A stretch of DNA of 63,607 nt from Chara braunii (taxonomy: Eukaryota; Streptophyta; Charophyceae; Charales; Characeae): NCBI GenBank assembly GCA_003427395.1, contig BFEA01000288.1, forward strand, positions 339,826 through 403,432, given 5' to 3'. Shown here piece after piece: positions 1 through 11,333 of this stretch (position 1 is its first letter; each line of letters starts with the position of its first letter). Made by a program: the position numbers and the translations under genes. The notes beneath the pieces were generated by a model. It searched no databases, was not told the DNA's origin, and saw only the letters and a list, made by a program, of their open reading frames with translations.

Positions 1-147
1 CGCCACCCCCTCACCCCCCCCCGTCCTGACCCCCTTACCCTCTACCCCTCCCCTGACTAGTCAACGGCGAGCAGTGCGAGATCCCGGCCTCAGGACGACA
101 ACATCTCAGCAGCATCGGACCTTTCCCCCTCCTCCCTCCAAAGCAGC

Positions 148-1731
148 ATGACGAACGGAAGGCTGAGAATCCGACACCAACGTGCCCACAGAAGATCAGA
201 CTCGATGCTCGTGTATAGAGGTATAGCTAGACACCATGCCCTGAATGGCCTCCTGAGGGAGGAGGAGAGAGAGGATACGCTAAAGCTGGCCCAAAACCAG
301 GGCCGAATCCTAAAGGAGGATGGCCTGGGAAAACAGTTAAAGGGTTCTGAACCTGGTAGTGAGAGTCACACAGACATTGCTTCCAACTCATCCTCCCAGG
401 ATTCATCCGGCGATTCATCCGGCAAATCCTGGGCGGAGAGGGTGAGAGAACCCATCACCCACGAAAGCATTGCGATCCAACGTAAAAAGGAAGGAGCCAG
501 TGGGGGGGAAGGGGCGGAATGGAAGATTCCACTGAGGAATCTAACGACTGCAGGGGCATTCTTCATAACTCGCCTCCTGGCCTCCCCGGAAAACAGAATG
601 CTACAACAAAGGGGCAAAACGATTGTCGTCAGAGCACTCCCAGGGGAGGCAGTTAAAACCAGGGACGCCCTCTTCACCCACTATGCGAGTAATTGGACCT
701 TCCATGACGATGCTGCCTTTAAGTCCACAAACGACAAAGTGGGATGGATCAGAGAGAAGCTAGCAGCATTCAAAGCCTCCCCCGCGAGTGCGCACGAACT
801 GTTCCTGATTCAGCCCGCCTCGTCGGCAGTCATTACTGTCCTATGCGTATCAGAGGTTGACAAAAGAACGATGGATGGATGGAGATCCCTCAGATGCGAA
901 AGATCGGAGGTTCGCATCTACCCCTGGGATCCCCCAAAACCACAAAAACCGGAGGAACGCAGAGAACAGATGATGAGAGAGCATTTTTTGGTGGAATTTC
1001 GGCATATCCTGGTCGAAATTCAAGCAGTCTTCGTCCAGGACTCTGCCGAAAAATATGATGTGGTGGGTTTTATCGATCCTCTATCCCCTCGGGTGGCTTG
1101 AAGGGACGACTATTTGATGCTTGCCCTCAACCTAGTGGATGAGCACATCTTCTCTCTTGATGACGTTATCCCTTTCTGTGTGGGTGGCAAAGTGTACCGC
1201 ATCCACACTGCCCACAAGCACAGACCTTGGTGCTTCAAATGCCAAGCTTACGGACATCTGTTCTTCGACATAGCCTGCACTCGCCACCCCTCACACACAG
1301 TAAAACCCACAGGCTGACTGCGGAAGGATCCCTTTGACGAATCTAAGTGGCGGACGGTCGACACAAGTTACGAGGGGTGGGTCTATATTGACACGCCTGG
1401 TGGGAAAGAGGGGGAAGTAGTGGGATGGACGTGGGAAGGGCAGGGGGATCCGCGACATAACTCCCATCCTCCAGCAACATGGACCCCCCCTAAATCCCTG
1501 GAAACACATTTGAAGCGCCCCCCCACAGGCCCCAAAAAACAGGAAACCTGGGTGGTCGTTGGAAGCAAAAAGAAGGAAAATTTGCAGAAGGATCCGACGG
1601 AAGCGGACAAGGAGGCAGCGACCAGCAGAAACAAAGGTAACCAATTTGCCCCCTTAGCGGATCAGATGCATCTGGACGAACCACTGGATCCAAACGGGAG
1701 GGCGGAGAAGATCCCCCCGAGCACCAGATGA
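148..1731 (+). pseudogene. LINE copy A ORF1, zinc-knuckle nucleic-acid-binding protein, two internal stops
   Basis: One frame runs from ATG 148 to TGA 1729-1731 and is broken only by TGA at 1099-1101 and 1315-1317. Just before the second stop is a zinc knuckle of the form CX2CX4HX6C (CFKCQAYGHLFFDIAC), followed by a basic tail rich in K, P and T. ORF1 proteins of this kind bind retrotransposon RNA and form the ribonucleoprotein; that role is family knowledge. Copy B has a knuckle of identical spacing at the matching position. The stop overlaps the start of the next ORF (ATGA at 1728-1731). Both internal stops could come from single C-to-T changes, which is inference. Confidence 0.75.
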
Positions 1732-3041
1732 TCACAAAGGACTGTCACAGTCACGGGCAGACCGAGGAACGGGATAAAGGTGCATCTGGGGGGCAGCACA
1801 CACACGGGCAGGTTGGCATACTGGAAAAGGGACCATCTGGGGGGCAGCTTGCACACGGGCAGGATGGCGTAGTGGAAAAGGGAACAACGGGGGGGCAACA
1901 CACACCGCATACGCAACATGCGCAGGGCCACTCCGGGTTGCGACTGAAGCAGCAGGCAAAAAGTTTGCCATTACTGCACACAATGCAACAGCCGCAAACG
2001 CCGCAGCACGACCAATCGCAACAACAACCCCCAGACCAAGCACAACAGCCAGAACATTCGGAACAAGGAAATGTGCACTCTCTGACCCCATACTTCTGCT
2101 CAGATGCCTTTGGGGCCCAACAGATGGAGGTGGATACAACTCCACCTCCCCCTGACGTAGAAATGGAGGAGTCCCCGAAAGACCCAACTGATGCAGACGC
2201 TCCTCCACAAGAAATGAGCCTGGACCAGAAGGTCCAGGTAGTGGCGGACTGGATACTCGAGCATTTGCAATCGGACTGTCCGCATGAGAATGAGGAATAC
2301 TGGGATAAGTCCTACATTGAATTGGTGACACTTTTGAATAATAGCCCATCCCTGAGAACCGCGCTAACATCTGGACCACCTTCCCATTTGACGTGGGCGG
2401 AGGCCTTTCAGCGGATTTTGGCAGTCGCCCGTGGGCGCTTCCGCCCCATGTCCAAGACGGGCCCTTACCCCTCCAACTACAGACGGGATGGGGAAGGAGG
2501 GAAAGCAACAATGGAAGAGGGAATGACGTCCCGGAGACTAAAAGTAAGGCAGCTCATAGAACGGGGCCTCTTTGAGACGCCGCCCTCCAAGCCGAATGGT
2601 GTGCTCGTGATCCCCCTGAGGAAAACGGATGGGAAATGGGAACTAGGCCTCTCCCCGGTAGGAGAGTATGGGGGGGTAACACTACATGGATGGGAATTTG
2701 CGCCCCAGGAAGGAGACAAATGGGAAATTGCCCAAGCCTTCACTGCTCAAATGCGTACCTTTATTCCGAAACATTATGCTCCTGGAGCCAAGGCATCCCT
2801 GAGATTCGAAGACTATGACGTGCAAATGGCAAAGAACGACTTGTACTTGCTCTTTGATCCGAGTAAGTCTGCCAGCCTCGGCTGGTATAGCCATAATGCT
2901 CTTATGGACCTGCAGTGTGCAAAGGTTAAGGCCAGCGTTTTTTGGTCCGAAGACGATGTCTGTAGCTACCTTTGCCAGATGGTCCGGAACAAAGTCCTAC
3001 ACCTCGACAAATGGGATGTCAAGCAATGGCACCCACTATGA
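1728..3041 (+). CDS. LINE copy A middle ORF, 437 aa, function unknown
   Basis: An uninterrupted reading frame between ORF1 and ORF2. Residues about 1-150 are low complexity, rich in G, Q, H and P with repeated HGQ-like units, then acidic around 135-165. Residues about 170-437 look globular. I do not recognise the family. A stretch from about residue 290 (VLVIPLRKTDGKWELGLSP, then GGV and an A/R/E-containing helix) loosely resembles a Nudix core but lacks a clear Nudix box. The shorter minus-strand frame at 16321-16797 in copy B has a similar layout. The start codon overlaps the ORF1 stop (ATGA), which would suit termination-reinitiation. It is intact although its neighbours are broken. Confidence 0.55.
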   Translation: MITKDCHSHGQTEERDKGASGGQHTHGQVGILEKGPSGGQLAHGQDGVVEKGTTGGQHTPHTQHAQGHSGLRLKQQAKSLPLLHTMQQPQTPQHDQSQQQPPDQAQQPEHSEQGNVHSLTPYFCSDAFGAQQMEVDTTPPPPDVEMEESPKDPTDADAPPQEMSLDQKVQVVADWILEHLQSDCPHENEEYWDKSYIELVTLLNNSPSLRTALTSGPPSHLTWAEAFQRILAVARGRFRPMSKTGPYPSNYRRDGEGGKATMEEGMTSRRLKVRQLIERGLFETPPSKPNGVLVIPLRKTDGKWELGLSPVGEYGGVTLHGWEFAPQEGDKWEIAQAFTAQMRTFIPKHYAPGAKASLRFEDYDVQMAKNDLYLLFDPSKSASLGWYSHNALMDLQCAKVKASVFWSEDDVCSYLCQMVRNKVLHLDKWDVKQWHPL

Positions 3042-3061
3042 GGTCGTGATCACATGTTGCA

Positions 3062-6000
3062 ATGGATGACTTCGAAACACTATACTACAAAAATCACGCG
3101 TGGAAAAAATGTGTAGACTCTGTTGACCTAGACCTGCGCTTCATCAATGTAAATGGCTTGGCATCTTGTAAACCTGAAAAACGGCAAGCCATCTGGGATC
3201 AGCTTAAAGGCATAGGAGGCAGGCGTTGGCCAGATGTGATCTGCATACAAGAAACACATCTGCAAGACATTCTAGATCATAACAGGGCTCACAAGCAGGT
3301 GTGGACTCACACTGCCATTAGGGCACATGCACCAAGACCTGGTTTTGCAGGCGTGGCAATCTGGGTTCCCCCGGACTCCAGATTCCAGCCGGTCCACTGG
3401 GTAGTGGATGAGGAAGAAGGACGGTGGGCCTCGGTTCTCGGTATGCTAGAACTGCTGTGTATTATGTATTTACTCTCTAAATTTAGTAGGAGAAAGGAAA
3501 GAGTTATAGGGAAGGATAGGAACGCAAGTCCCGGAAGGTATCCCTCTAGTCATAGCAGGTGACTTCAATGCTACACCTGATAGGTGGCTAGACAGATGGA
3601 GCCCCCAGAATTCCCCCTCCTTTGTGGCAGCAGAAGATGAACAAATGCTTGCGGATCTTGGCACGACGCTCTCGGTCTTTGATACCTTCCTCCGCTTGCA
3701 CCCCCAAGAACGGGCCTTTGCATGCATACGAGATAGCGACCCTGCACGATTATCGAAATCACGCATCGATCTTATTTTGCTCTCCAACGACCTAGAGGGG
3801 GCCCTGCGATGAGCACTGATTCTCCCACGCAGTCCCCACCCCAGACTGGACCACAAAACATGTGGAATAGTATTAACAATGAGAAAAAGACCCGATCAAG
3901 GGCCAGGCTTCTTCAAACTGAACACCTCCTTGCTTAAGGACTCTTCTTTTGTGCAGATGATCCGCTCAGAATGAGAATTCTGGCGCCATCAAAAACACCT
4001 CTTTGACTCCCGTCTCGGGTGGTTCAACAACGGCCTAATTTTCTTAGCCAGGAAATGTAAGGAATTTGCCAAAGCCAAAGCAGCCCTACGACAGCATCAG
4101 GAAAGGACGACACATAACGAGCTCATATCCCTGGAACAACAGGTGGAGTCACAACACCTCAACCCTTCCCCCCAAGAATGGCAGCGGCTCACCTCCTCCA
4201 TCCATGAAGCGAAGAACCAACTTCTGCAATACACAATGCATAGATGGCAAGGGATTAGGATCAGAGGCAAAATGGCCAAACTTACTCACGACACCTCAAT
4301 GGATACCCAATTTTTCTCATTGGCCACTGTCCGTTCGCGAAGGACGGTCATTGAGGCCTTCTGCGACCCGGAGGACAGTAATATCATTGCCACCGATACA
4401 GCGCATTGTACATTGATCACCAGGACGTTCTTTAAGCAGCTATACACGTCTCATATCCCTTCCCCCCACGAGGACGAACGGATCAGGGAGATACAAAATT
4501 TTCTGCTACCAATGGACCGACACATATCCCCGTGCCAGCACGACAAGATGGAGAGGGAGCTAACGAAAGAAGAAGTGTGGTCAACACTTCTCCAAATGAG
4601 GGACGAGAAAGCCCCGGGCATCGAGGGTTTTCCCAATGAATTCTGGGAAGCTACCTGGACGGACTTGAGCACTGACTTGTGGGAATATTATCGGGATGTT
4701 TGGAAAACCGGTGAAATGGGGGAAACCGTTGGGAAAGGCGTACTATCCCTTTTATATAAGAAAGGTGACAAAATAAACATCAGGAATTATAGGCCTATTA
4801 CACTACTTACGGTGGTCTATAAAATGTTTTATAAAGCACTGGCCAATCGTATGGCAGCTGTTCTGGAAGACGTTATACAACCGGTGCAAACTGGGTTCAT
4901 GTCCGATAGGAACATACAAGAGAACATTTTGCTTGTCAACGACGTGGTGCAGCTAGCACGACGACATCGGGCCAATGCAACCATTATTTTCATAGACTTT
5001 GAGAAAGCCTACGACCATGTGGACTGGGAATTCTTAGATAGATGTTTGGAAAGAATGAACTTCGGACCGGTCTTCCGCCGCTAGATCAAGATCCTCCATA
5101 CTCATGCCACCATCTGTGTGCAAGTCAACGGGTCAGTTGCACCTCCGTTTGAGCTCCAGCGCTCGGTGAGGCAAGGAGACCCGATTGCCCCCTACCTTTT
5201 ATTGGTGATAATGGAGGCACTATCAGCCAACCTTCACCATCACAAGGACCTTACTCGAATCAAGATATCCAATATCCCCGAGGAAGCAATCCCTATTTGC
5301 TCCCTTTTTGTAGACGACCTCACTACAATGATGGATGCGACAGAATCCAACATGAAGGAAATCCAGCTGCTTATGAACAAATTTTGTCTACTATCAGATA
5401 TGTCTGTAAATTGGGGACAGAAGACGATTGGATGGTGGATGCACCATCAAGGGGGAAGACCCCCAGAATCTTTGCGGATTACATGGCACTCTCATGATGA
5501 CCCACTAAGGATCCTGGGGGCACTTGTCACCGCCAATAGGAAGCCAATATCCAATGATGAATGGTTGGCCGGACCGGCACAGTCCAAACTGAAAAAATGG
5601 AACAATAAACGCACCTCCATTTTCGGACGAGCGCTTGTGATAAATAATGTAGTCCTGGCCACCCTCTGGTACAAAGTCATTCTATGGCCCTTAAGTGCAG
5701 GGGGGATCAAGGCACTGAAACAACAGTTGGCGGCCTTCCTCTGGAGGGGTGACAGCAACCAATCCCACGTCATAAGCCGAGTGGCATGAGAATCAGTGAT
5801 TCAGCCCAAGAGTAGAGGACTGGGAATTGTGGACCCGGCCACACAATTCCAAGCCCTCACGGTTCGCTGGTTCCAACGTATTATCTTTTCCACATCATCC
5901 CCTTGGGTCCCTCTGGCCCTGGCACAAATTTCTGACCTAGCCCCGGAAACCCCACCGGAGATTGATCCTAGAATTTGGCTGGAAGATAGGTACTGGAGGT

Positions 6001-7269
6001 TACCGAGGAAGTACAGGAACGGGGACCCTTCAGACAAACAATGGGTGCACTTGATACGTACCTGGAGGAAACTCCCCCCCCCCACTTCGATCGACACCTG
6101 AGAGGTGGGAAGAGATCTTCAGGCAACCCCTCTTCGACAACCGACTAATAACAGATGTTGGAGGGCATGTGCGGAACAGCCCGGATGCCCCGTGGAAAGG
6201 CTGGGTAAAGTATGGTGTCCGAAGGGTTGGGGACCTTTGGGACAGGGAGACCAGAAACTGGAAGAGCATAGAAAGGATGCGTACATGGCTGTGGTACTGC
6301 CGTCTTACCGAGAAGGCACTCAACGACCTTATTGAGAGTTTCCCCCTCCAATGGTACGCCACCCTCAGAAAAGGCCCATGCTTGAAGGAAGGAGATTGGG
6401 TGGGGCTACCCGACCATGAGAAAGAGGTCGGGCATGTGCACCTTACAGGCCAGGACATGCCTAAATAGAAGTCTTCTCCATTCAAAAGGATGGCAGGCTA
6501 GAGGGAAACCAGCAACCCTTCATATGGAAAGAACAAAAGGATGTGTATCGCATCCGGGTTATGGAGGAGGGATGCCACCAGAGGGTGTACTGCCCAATGA
6601 TCCCCATTGAGGACCTCCCCTTAGACCCGGAAGAGTGGCGATGGAACCAATGTAACCCGGCCAGGAAAGGAGAGGATAACACAGTGGCACTACTCAATCT
6701 AAAAACCAAATCCGCCTACCGAATGTTCAGACCCAAATGCAGACTACGAGACCGCGTGGAAGATAGATGGTATCGCCATCTTAACATAGACCGTAGCCTG
6801 CTTAAACCCATTCGATGGTTCTCTCACTATAGTTGCAGACCCGCCAAGATCTCAGCCCTCCAATGACAAATTGAACATAGGTGTCTACCAACCAATGACT
6901 TGTTGATAGACCATACGCGCCTAGAGCAACAAGGGAGAGCGCTACCATGGTGCCACAAATGCCTACAGAGCTTCCCTGGGACGATGCGGGCGGAGACTAT
7001 AGAACATATTTTTCTCCAATGCCCTGCGTCAGTTCTACTGTGGAGAAGCTGGGACAGGATTTGGCGACACATTGCTCCCGATGATATGGCCTTGGGACTG
7101 GAGGGCCATACTCTTGGGATACCACCCTCCAATCCAGGGAAACACATTTGTGGAAAACATGTTCAAACTAGGTAGGCGGAGCGTCCTATGGACTATATGG
7201 TGGAGGCGATGCATCCTGGAGATAGAGGGGGCGCAGGTAGAAGAAGGAGAAGCTATGGAGCAAATATGA
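3062..7269 (+). pseudogene. LINE copy A ORF2, endonuclease and reverse transcriptase, degenerate
   Basis: N-terminal apurinic-type endonuclease motifs are visible: INVNGL near 3145, CIQETHL near 3241, GDFNATPD near 3561 and SRIDLILLS near 3757. The reverse transcriptase follows, with a KAPGIEGFP-like motif near 4610, IDFEKAYDHVDW near 4993, VRQGDPIAPYL near 5166 and the catalytic FVDD near 5307. A C/H-rich zf-RVT-like region (CHKC then EHIFLQC) lies at 6948-7030. Breaks include a frame change between about 3440 and 3540, stops at 3810, 3972, 5082 and 5787, a frame change near a C-run at about 6080, and another near 7080. The stops at 5082 and 5787 sit where relatives usually have tryptophan. 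Such an enzyme would nick DNA and copy its RNA by target-primed reverse transcription; this copy cannot. Confidence 0.85.
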
Positions 7270-7275
7270 ACATTG

Positions 7276-7553
7276 AACAGCCATTTCATCAAAACGGACA
7301 TATTATATTTTTTGAACGAAATCAAAACTGACTTTTTTTGCCAAAATCCGGTCGGAATTTTTTGCTCCTGGGAGTCCGCGTTCCCAGAACGTCGGACCCC
7401 CTACATGTATCTGGTCCATGGTTGAGACCAGATACAAAAAAATAAATAAATAATAATTATTATTATTATATATATATATATTTTTTTTATGTGGTCTCAA
7501 CCGTAGATTTCGTTCAAAAAATATAATATGTCCGTTTTGACGAAATGGCTGTT
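7276..7553. mobile_element. 278-bp inverted-repeat element (MITE-like) inserted in LINE ORF2
   Basis: Terminal inverted repeats of 48 bp at 7276-7323 and 7506-7553 match with about one mismatch and start AACAGCCATTTC. The interior is A/T-rich with a (TA)n/(TTA)n stretch and a smaller inverted pair around GGTTGAGACCA. LINE ORF2-like coding resumes immediately after it (7554 on), so it is an insertion. Similar sequence on both sides (AATATGA just upstream and downstream) may be a 7-9 bp target duplication, which would suit a Mutator-like or hAT-like parent. No transposase is encoded. Confidence 0.75.
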
Positions 7554-7920
7554 ATTGGTTCAATATGAGATTGCGGCCCAATGGAGAGCTACTAAAGAGA
7601 AGCTTGATCAGTCGCACACCTGGGGGGACATGAACAAGATTATCTCTAGATTTTGCAAAGACTGGCTTGGGAGGGATAGGGAGGGATGGGTGGCTGAGAT
7701 AAAATGGTCCGGAGTCAACAAAAGTGCAGATTCTCGGGAGGAAATGGTAAGGGATTACCAGTTGATTTTCCACGATTGGATTAAAGTGGATCCGGGCGTC
7801 CCACTACGGCCAGCCCAGGACTTTGCAGACCCCTTCCCCCCCCCACCGGCTGTCCCTGGTGAAAGCACTTCCAGTGACATGAGCCAAGACGCCAGTAGAC
7901 ACACAACACCCAAGACATAA
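7554..7920 (+). pseudogene. C-terminal remainder of LINE copy A ORF2
   Basis: An open frame downstream of the inserted element encodes a W- and K-rich stretch followed by a proline/serine-rich tail ending at TAA 7918-7920. The position after the zf-RVT-like region and the abrupt resumption after the insertion indicate the ORF2 C-terminus. Copy B also ends its ORF2 with a basic, tryptophan-containing segment. No catalytic motif is present. Confidence 0.55.
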
Positions 7921-8289
7921 GAGATCTTCGTGCTATATGGTTTAAAGCCGTTTCTTCAGTTGTTTTGAGCTAGCTATTGGGCTCGCAGACTGTTTTTTGA
8001 TCCAGCAGGCTGCAAGGCTGAGTCTCGGTACTGTTAAAATTTTCAGTTAGGTGCGTGCTGGGTTCAGAATTTCTAGATGCTGCTGCTCTGGTCTGTAAGT
8101 GGAGCACCTGCAAGGAGTGCTTGTAACGGTCAAGGGATGCTGGTCCCGACTCCAACAGGTACATTCTGGATGCATACATTTCCAGATACATTCTTTGATC
8201 CCTAGATATAGAGATCTCAGCTGCAGGATAGGTGGGATAGGTAAAGGATACTGTGGATAGGGACGCTGCACCCGGTTTCATTGAAAGCT
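7921..8289. other. Probable LINE 3' untranslated region, no gene
   Basis: No coding frame with recognisable content. It lies between the end of LINE copy A ORF2 and the first poly(A)-type retroposon module, so it is probably 3' UTR or flanking DNA. Confidence 0.3.
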
Positions 8290-8921
8290 ATCATGGGACG
8301 CTAGACCCGGTTTCCAGCAGGTGAGGCTCCCCACCAATAGATGGAGCGGCCCGCTAGGCAAAGCCTCAACCTTGGTGATTCTCCTACCACCACCGAGATG
8401 GAGGCTTGCACATGGGGCCTAAAAAAGGTGGTTCTTCTGCTTTAAGGAGAGGTTCAGCAGACAAATACATTGTTGTGGATACATCAGTAGGACTATCTCT
8501 TGGTTTCTGTCTTCTGCTTTTTTTCTGCTTTCTGCTGTTTTTCCCCTGCCTTCAGTAGAGGTTCAGCAGCTAGATACATTGTTTTGGATACAACAGACGC
8601 CCGGAGGCTAGACGACTGGCAGGGGCTAGGGATGGGAGGGAGATCACACTGGTGCCCCCCAGTGCCCCCCCCCCATTACCCGGCCCGACTGCATGGAAGG
8701 TTAGTTGAATTTACTGTTATGGGACGCTGGACCCGGTTTCCAGCACTGGCGTCGCTTCCAATGATGTACTGTATGACAATGAGTTATTTAAGGGACGCTG
8801 GACCCGGTTTCCAACAGGTGACACTCCCCACCAATAGATGGAGCGGCCCGCCAGGCAAAGCCTCAATCCCGGTGGTTCTCTTACCATCACCAGGATAGAG
8901 GTCTTGCGCACGGGCCTTTGC

Positions 8922-8961
<40 letters not shown>
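8290..8961 (+). mobile_element. Poly(A)-tailed SINE-like retroposon modules
   Basis: The motif GGGACGCTGGACCCGG occurs with small changes near 8295, 8719 and 8793. The copies near 8295 and 8793 continue with the same body (CACCAATAGATGGAGCGGCC, then CAAAGCCTCAA). The last copy ends in about 37 A residues (8923-8961). A second duplicated unit, GGTTCAGCAG followed by ATACATTGTT, sits near 8450 and 8566. A related copy in reverse orientation with poly(T) lies at 53612-53757, and related 3' ends lie at 32154 and 38514. These could be a SINE family or the 3' end of a LINE; no convincing pol III box is visible here. Confidence 0.6.
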
Positions 8962-8963
<2 letters not shown>

Positions 8964-9188
8964 TGAAATTTCAAAGATTGTGGAAAAAAAAAACAAACAC
9001 ATTCAACGATGATTTGCCCCACATGAGCAGAGGCTTCAATGGGGGCCGTGTCTGACTTGCCCTGTGTTCCTCCCAAGGGGCCCTCCGAATGCTTTGTTTC
9101 ATGGACCTAAAGAGGTGTACGGTGAACGACAGGGTATCGCGTCCTTGCACCTCATGTCCCACGTCCATTTCAACCTGATTATGAACAT
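8962..9188. other. Unannotated spacer
   Basis: No gene or repeat recognised apart from short A runs. Confidence 0.3.
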
Positions 9189-9302
9189 TGCCACACCTCT
9201 CTCGAAATATGCAAAATGAGAATGAACTTCCTGCTAGAACATGGCCAGATGCACACACCACATTTTTGTCTTTTTCACATTTCGAGAATGCTGTGGCGAG
9301 TA
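9189..9302 (+). mobile_element. Hairpin element, family C copy 1
   Basis: An imperfect palindrome with ends related to GCCACACC...GGTGTGGC and arms containing CTCGAAATRTGCAAAATGAG and TTTCACATTTCGAGA. The core contains GCTAGAACATGGCCAGATG, shared with the copies at 29895, 40789 and 50344. It is non-coding. Confidence 0.6.
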
Positions 9303-9715
9303 TGAAAAAAAAAAAAAAAAAATTGAAATGCCCCAGAAGTTTGGGTTTATTTGCGGCGTGCCCTTGTGAAGGCCGACTTACCTTGTGGTGCCCCTTGGGC
9401 CTCTAAAATTTTCCGTAGGCCCCTGTCAGCATGGGGCGTAACTTTCTGATATGCCCTTACTGGACCGCTGGTGGCGTTTCGTCGCTCAGTCCTCGAAATG
9501 CCCTCACGAGGGGCACACATGTTTCGGTGATGCCCTTGCAACAGTGGCGGGGGGAATTTGAATTCGAAGTGGTAGGCATTTCACGCGCCACCACGAGAAA
9601 ACGGTGCAGCAGTGAGTCTTGGAGTTCGCCGCGTCCGTGGCCGATGCGTTGAAGTGCATACTGCTACCGTGCGAAGGGGAGTGTGCGCGCATGTGCGTGT
9701 GTGTGTGTCCATGCT

Positions 9716-9990
9716 TATCACCCTCCTCCCTCCTCCTCCATCCGTGCTCATCGCCCTCCTCCCTCCTCCTCCTCAGTCCTCGTCGCTCTCCTGCTTTTCG
9801 TCCATCCTCCATCCTCTATCCTCGTCTATCGTGGTTAGAGTCCTTGTTCTCCCTACTCCTCTTCCCCTCCTCTTCCCTCATTCCTCCCTCCTCCAACTTT
9901 CTCCTCATCACCCCTCCCTCTGCTCCTCCTCGATTGTCAACGTCCTAACCATCACCATGACCGTCTTCTTGGCGTCATCGCCCATGCACG
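9716..9990. repeat. Pyrimidine-rich segment, left copy
   Basis: CTCCTCC-rich DNA ending in CTAACCATCACCATG and CATCGCCCATGCACGCG. The right copy at 10365-10683 has the same order, so the pair is a direct duplication of about 300 bp around the TG repeat and gap. Confidence 0.65.
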
Positions 9991-10002
9991 CGTGCCCGTC
10001 CG

Positions 10003-10004
<2 letters not shown>

Positions 10005-10050
<46 letters not shown>

Positions 10051-10275
10051 GTGTGTGTGTGCGTGTGTGTGTGTGTGTGTGTGTGNNNNNNNNNNNNNNN
10101 NNNNNNNNNNNNNNNNNNNNNNNNNNNNNNNNNNNNNNNNNNNNNNNNNNNNNNNNNNNNNNNNNNNNNNNNNNNNNNNNNNNNNNNNNNNNNNNNNNNN
10201 NNNNNNNNNNNNNNNNNNNNNNNNNNNNNNNNNNNNNNNNNNNNNNNNNNNNNNNNNNNNNNNNNNNNNNNNNNN

Positions 10276-10351
<76 letters not shown>

Positions 10352-10356
10352 TGTGT
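10005..10356. repeat. TG microsatellite with 190-N assembly gap
   Basis: (TG)n flanks an N run at 10086-10275. The gap size is probably nominal. The flanking reading frames are low-complexity artefacts. Confidence 0.9.
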
Positions 10357-10364
10357 GCGTGTGT

Positions 10365-10683
10365 GCTCATCGCCCTCTTCCCTCCTCCTCCATCCGTGCT
10401 TAGCGCCCTCCTCCCTCCTCCTCCATCCACACTCCTCGCTCTCCTCTCTTCTCCTCCAGCCTCCATCCTCTATCCTCGTCCATCATTGTCATAGTCCTTG
10501 TCCTCCCTACTCCTCTTCCCTCCTCTTCCCTCGTTCCTCCTCTTCCCTCCTCTTCCCTCCTCTTCCTTCGTTCCTCCCTCCTCCAACTATCTCGTCATCA
10601 CCCCTCCCTGTCCTCCTCCTCGATTGTCGACCTCCTAACCATCACCATGGTCGTCTTCTTGGTTTCATCGCCCATGCACGCGC
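10365..10683. repeat. Pyrimidine-rich segment, right copy
   Basis: Direct repeat of 9716-9990 with internal expansion of CTCTTCCCTCCT units. A second TG-rich stretch follows at about 10696-10775. Confidence 0.65.
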
Positions 10684-11289
10684 GAGTGTCTGTATATGTG
10701 TGTGTTGTGTGTGTGTGTGTGTATGCGTGTGTGTGTGTGTGTGCGTGTGCACGTGTGTTGTATGTGTGTGTGTGTCCATGCTCATCGCCAAATTTCTGAT
10801 ATGCCCCGGTAGCACCTCTCCCGGGGCCAGGGGAAAGACTGCGAGTGTCAACAATGGCCACAGGGGCTCGCTGGAAAGGAACTTGAAAGATGGACGGTAC
10901 CAATAAGGGCATATGGGAAACTTTTGTGCTGGTTCTCAACGACCATCCGGTAGGGGCATACTGGAAATTTGGTACTGGTACCGGTAGGGGCATATGAAAC
11001 GTGTGTTAGGCCCAAGCGACGCTAGGGGTTTTCTGGAAACATCATTCGTCGTCAGAGGGGTACGACAAGGTAAGTCGGCCGTCGAAGGGGCACGCCGCAA
11101 GTAAACGAAAACTTCATGGGCATTTCAAAAAGTTTCCCAACAAAAAAAATAAAAACGGAGTATTATTGCGCTAGCTTGAGCTCCATTCCATTTCCATTCC
11201 TCGATGACGTGACCGACAGATCAATCCTTTTCACTCTCTTTTTTAATTATGTCACAGTTTTTAATTTCTATATGTGCTCACTTGCCGCC

Positions 11290-11333
<44 letters not shown>

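Larger units (their letters stand above)
1..7960 (+). mobile_element. Decayed non-LTR retrotransposon (LINE copy A)
   Basis: An L1-like element read on the plus strand with three consecutive ORFs: CCHC ORF1 (148-1731), a middle ORF (1728-3041), and endonuclease/reverse transcriptase ORF2 (3062 to about 7920, interrupted at 7276-7553). The first 147 bases are a C-rich leader without an ORF, so the true 5' end may lie outside the window. Stops and frameshifts in ORF1 and ORF2 make it non-autonomous. The 3' boundary is uncertain: ORF2 ends near 7920 and poly(A)-tailed modules follow up to 8961. Order and domain content match the minus-strand copy B at 11290-18350, which shows that the three-ORF layout belongs to the family. 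Confidence 0.85.
9320..11137. mobile_element. Large foldback element enclosing simple-sequence DNA
   Basis: Outer arms at about 9323-9400 and 11050-11137 are inverted copies: TTGAAATGCCC at the left end and GGGCATTTCAA at the right, both continuing through GCGGCGTGCCC and GCCGACTTACCTTG. Weaker inverted similarity continues inward (CTTTCTGATATGCCC-type units near 9441 and 10793). The middle holds two direct copies of a pyrimidine-rich segment and a TG repeat with an assembly gap. No protein is encoded. It may be a foldback transposon or an inverted duplication. Confidence 0.6.

Noticed and set aside
9612-10906. Long open frames with Cys-Val or His-Thr repeats over TG DNA
   Set aside because: They are translations of a microsatellite and N run, not genes.
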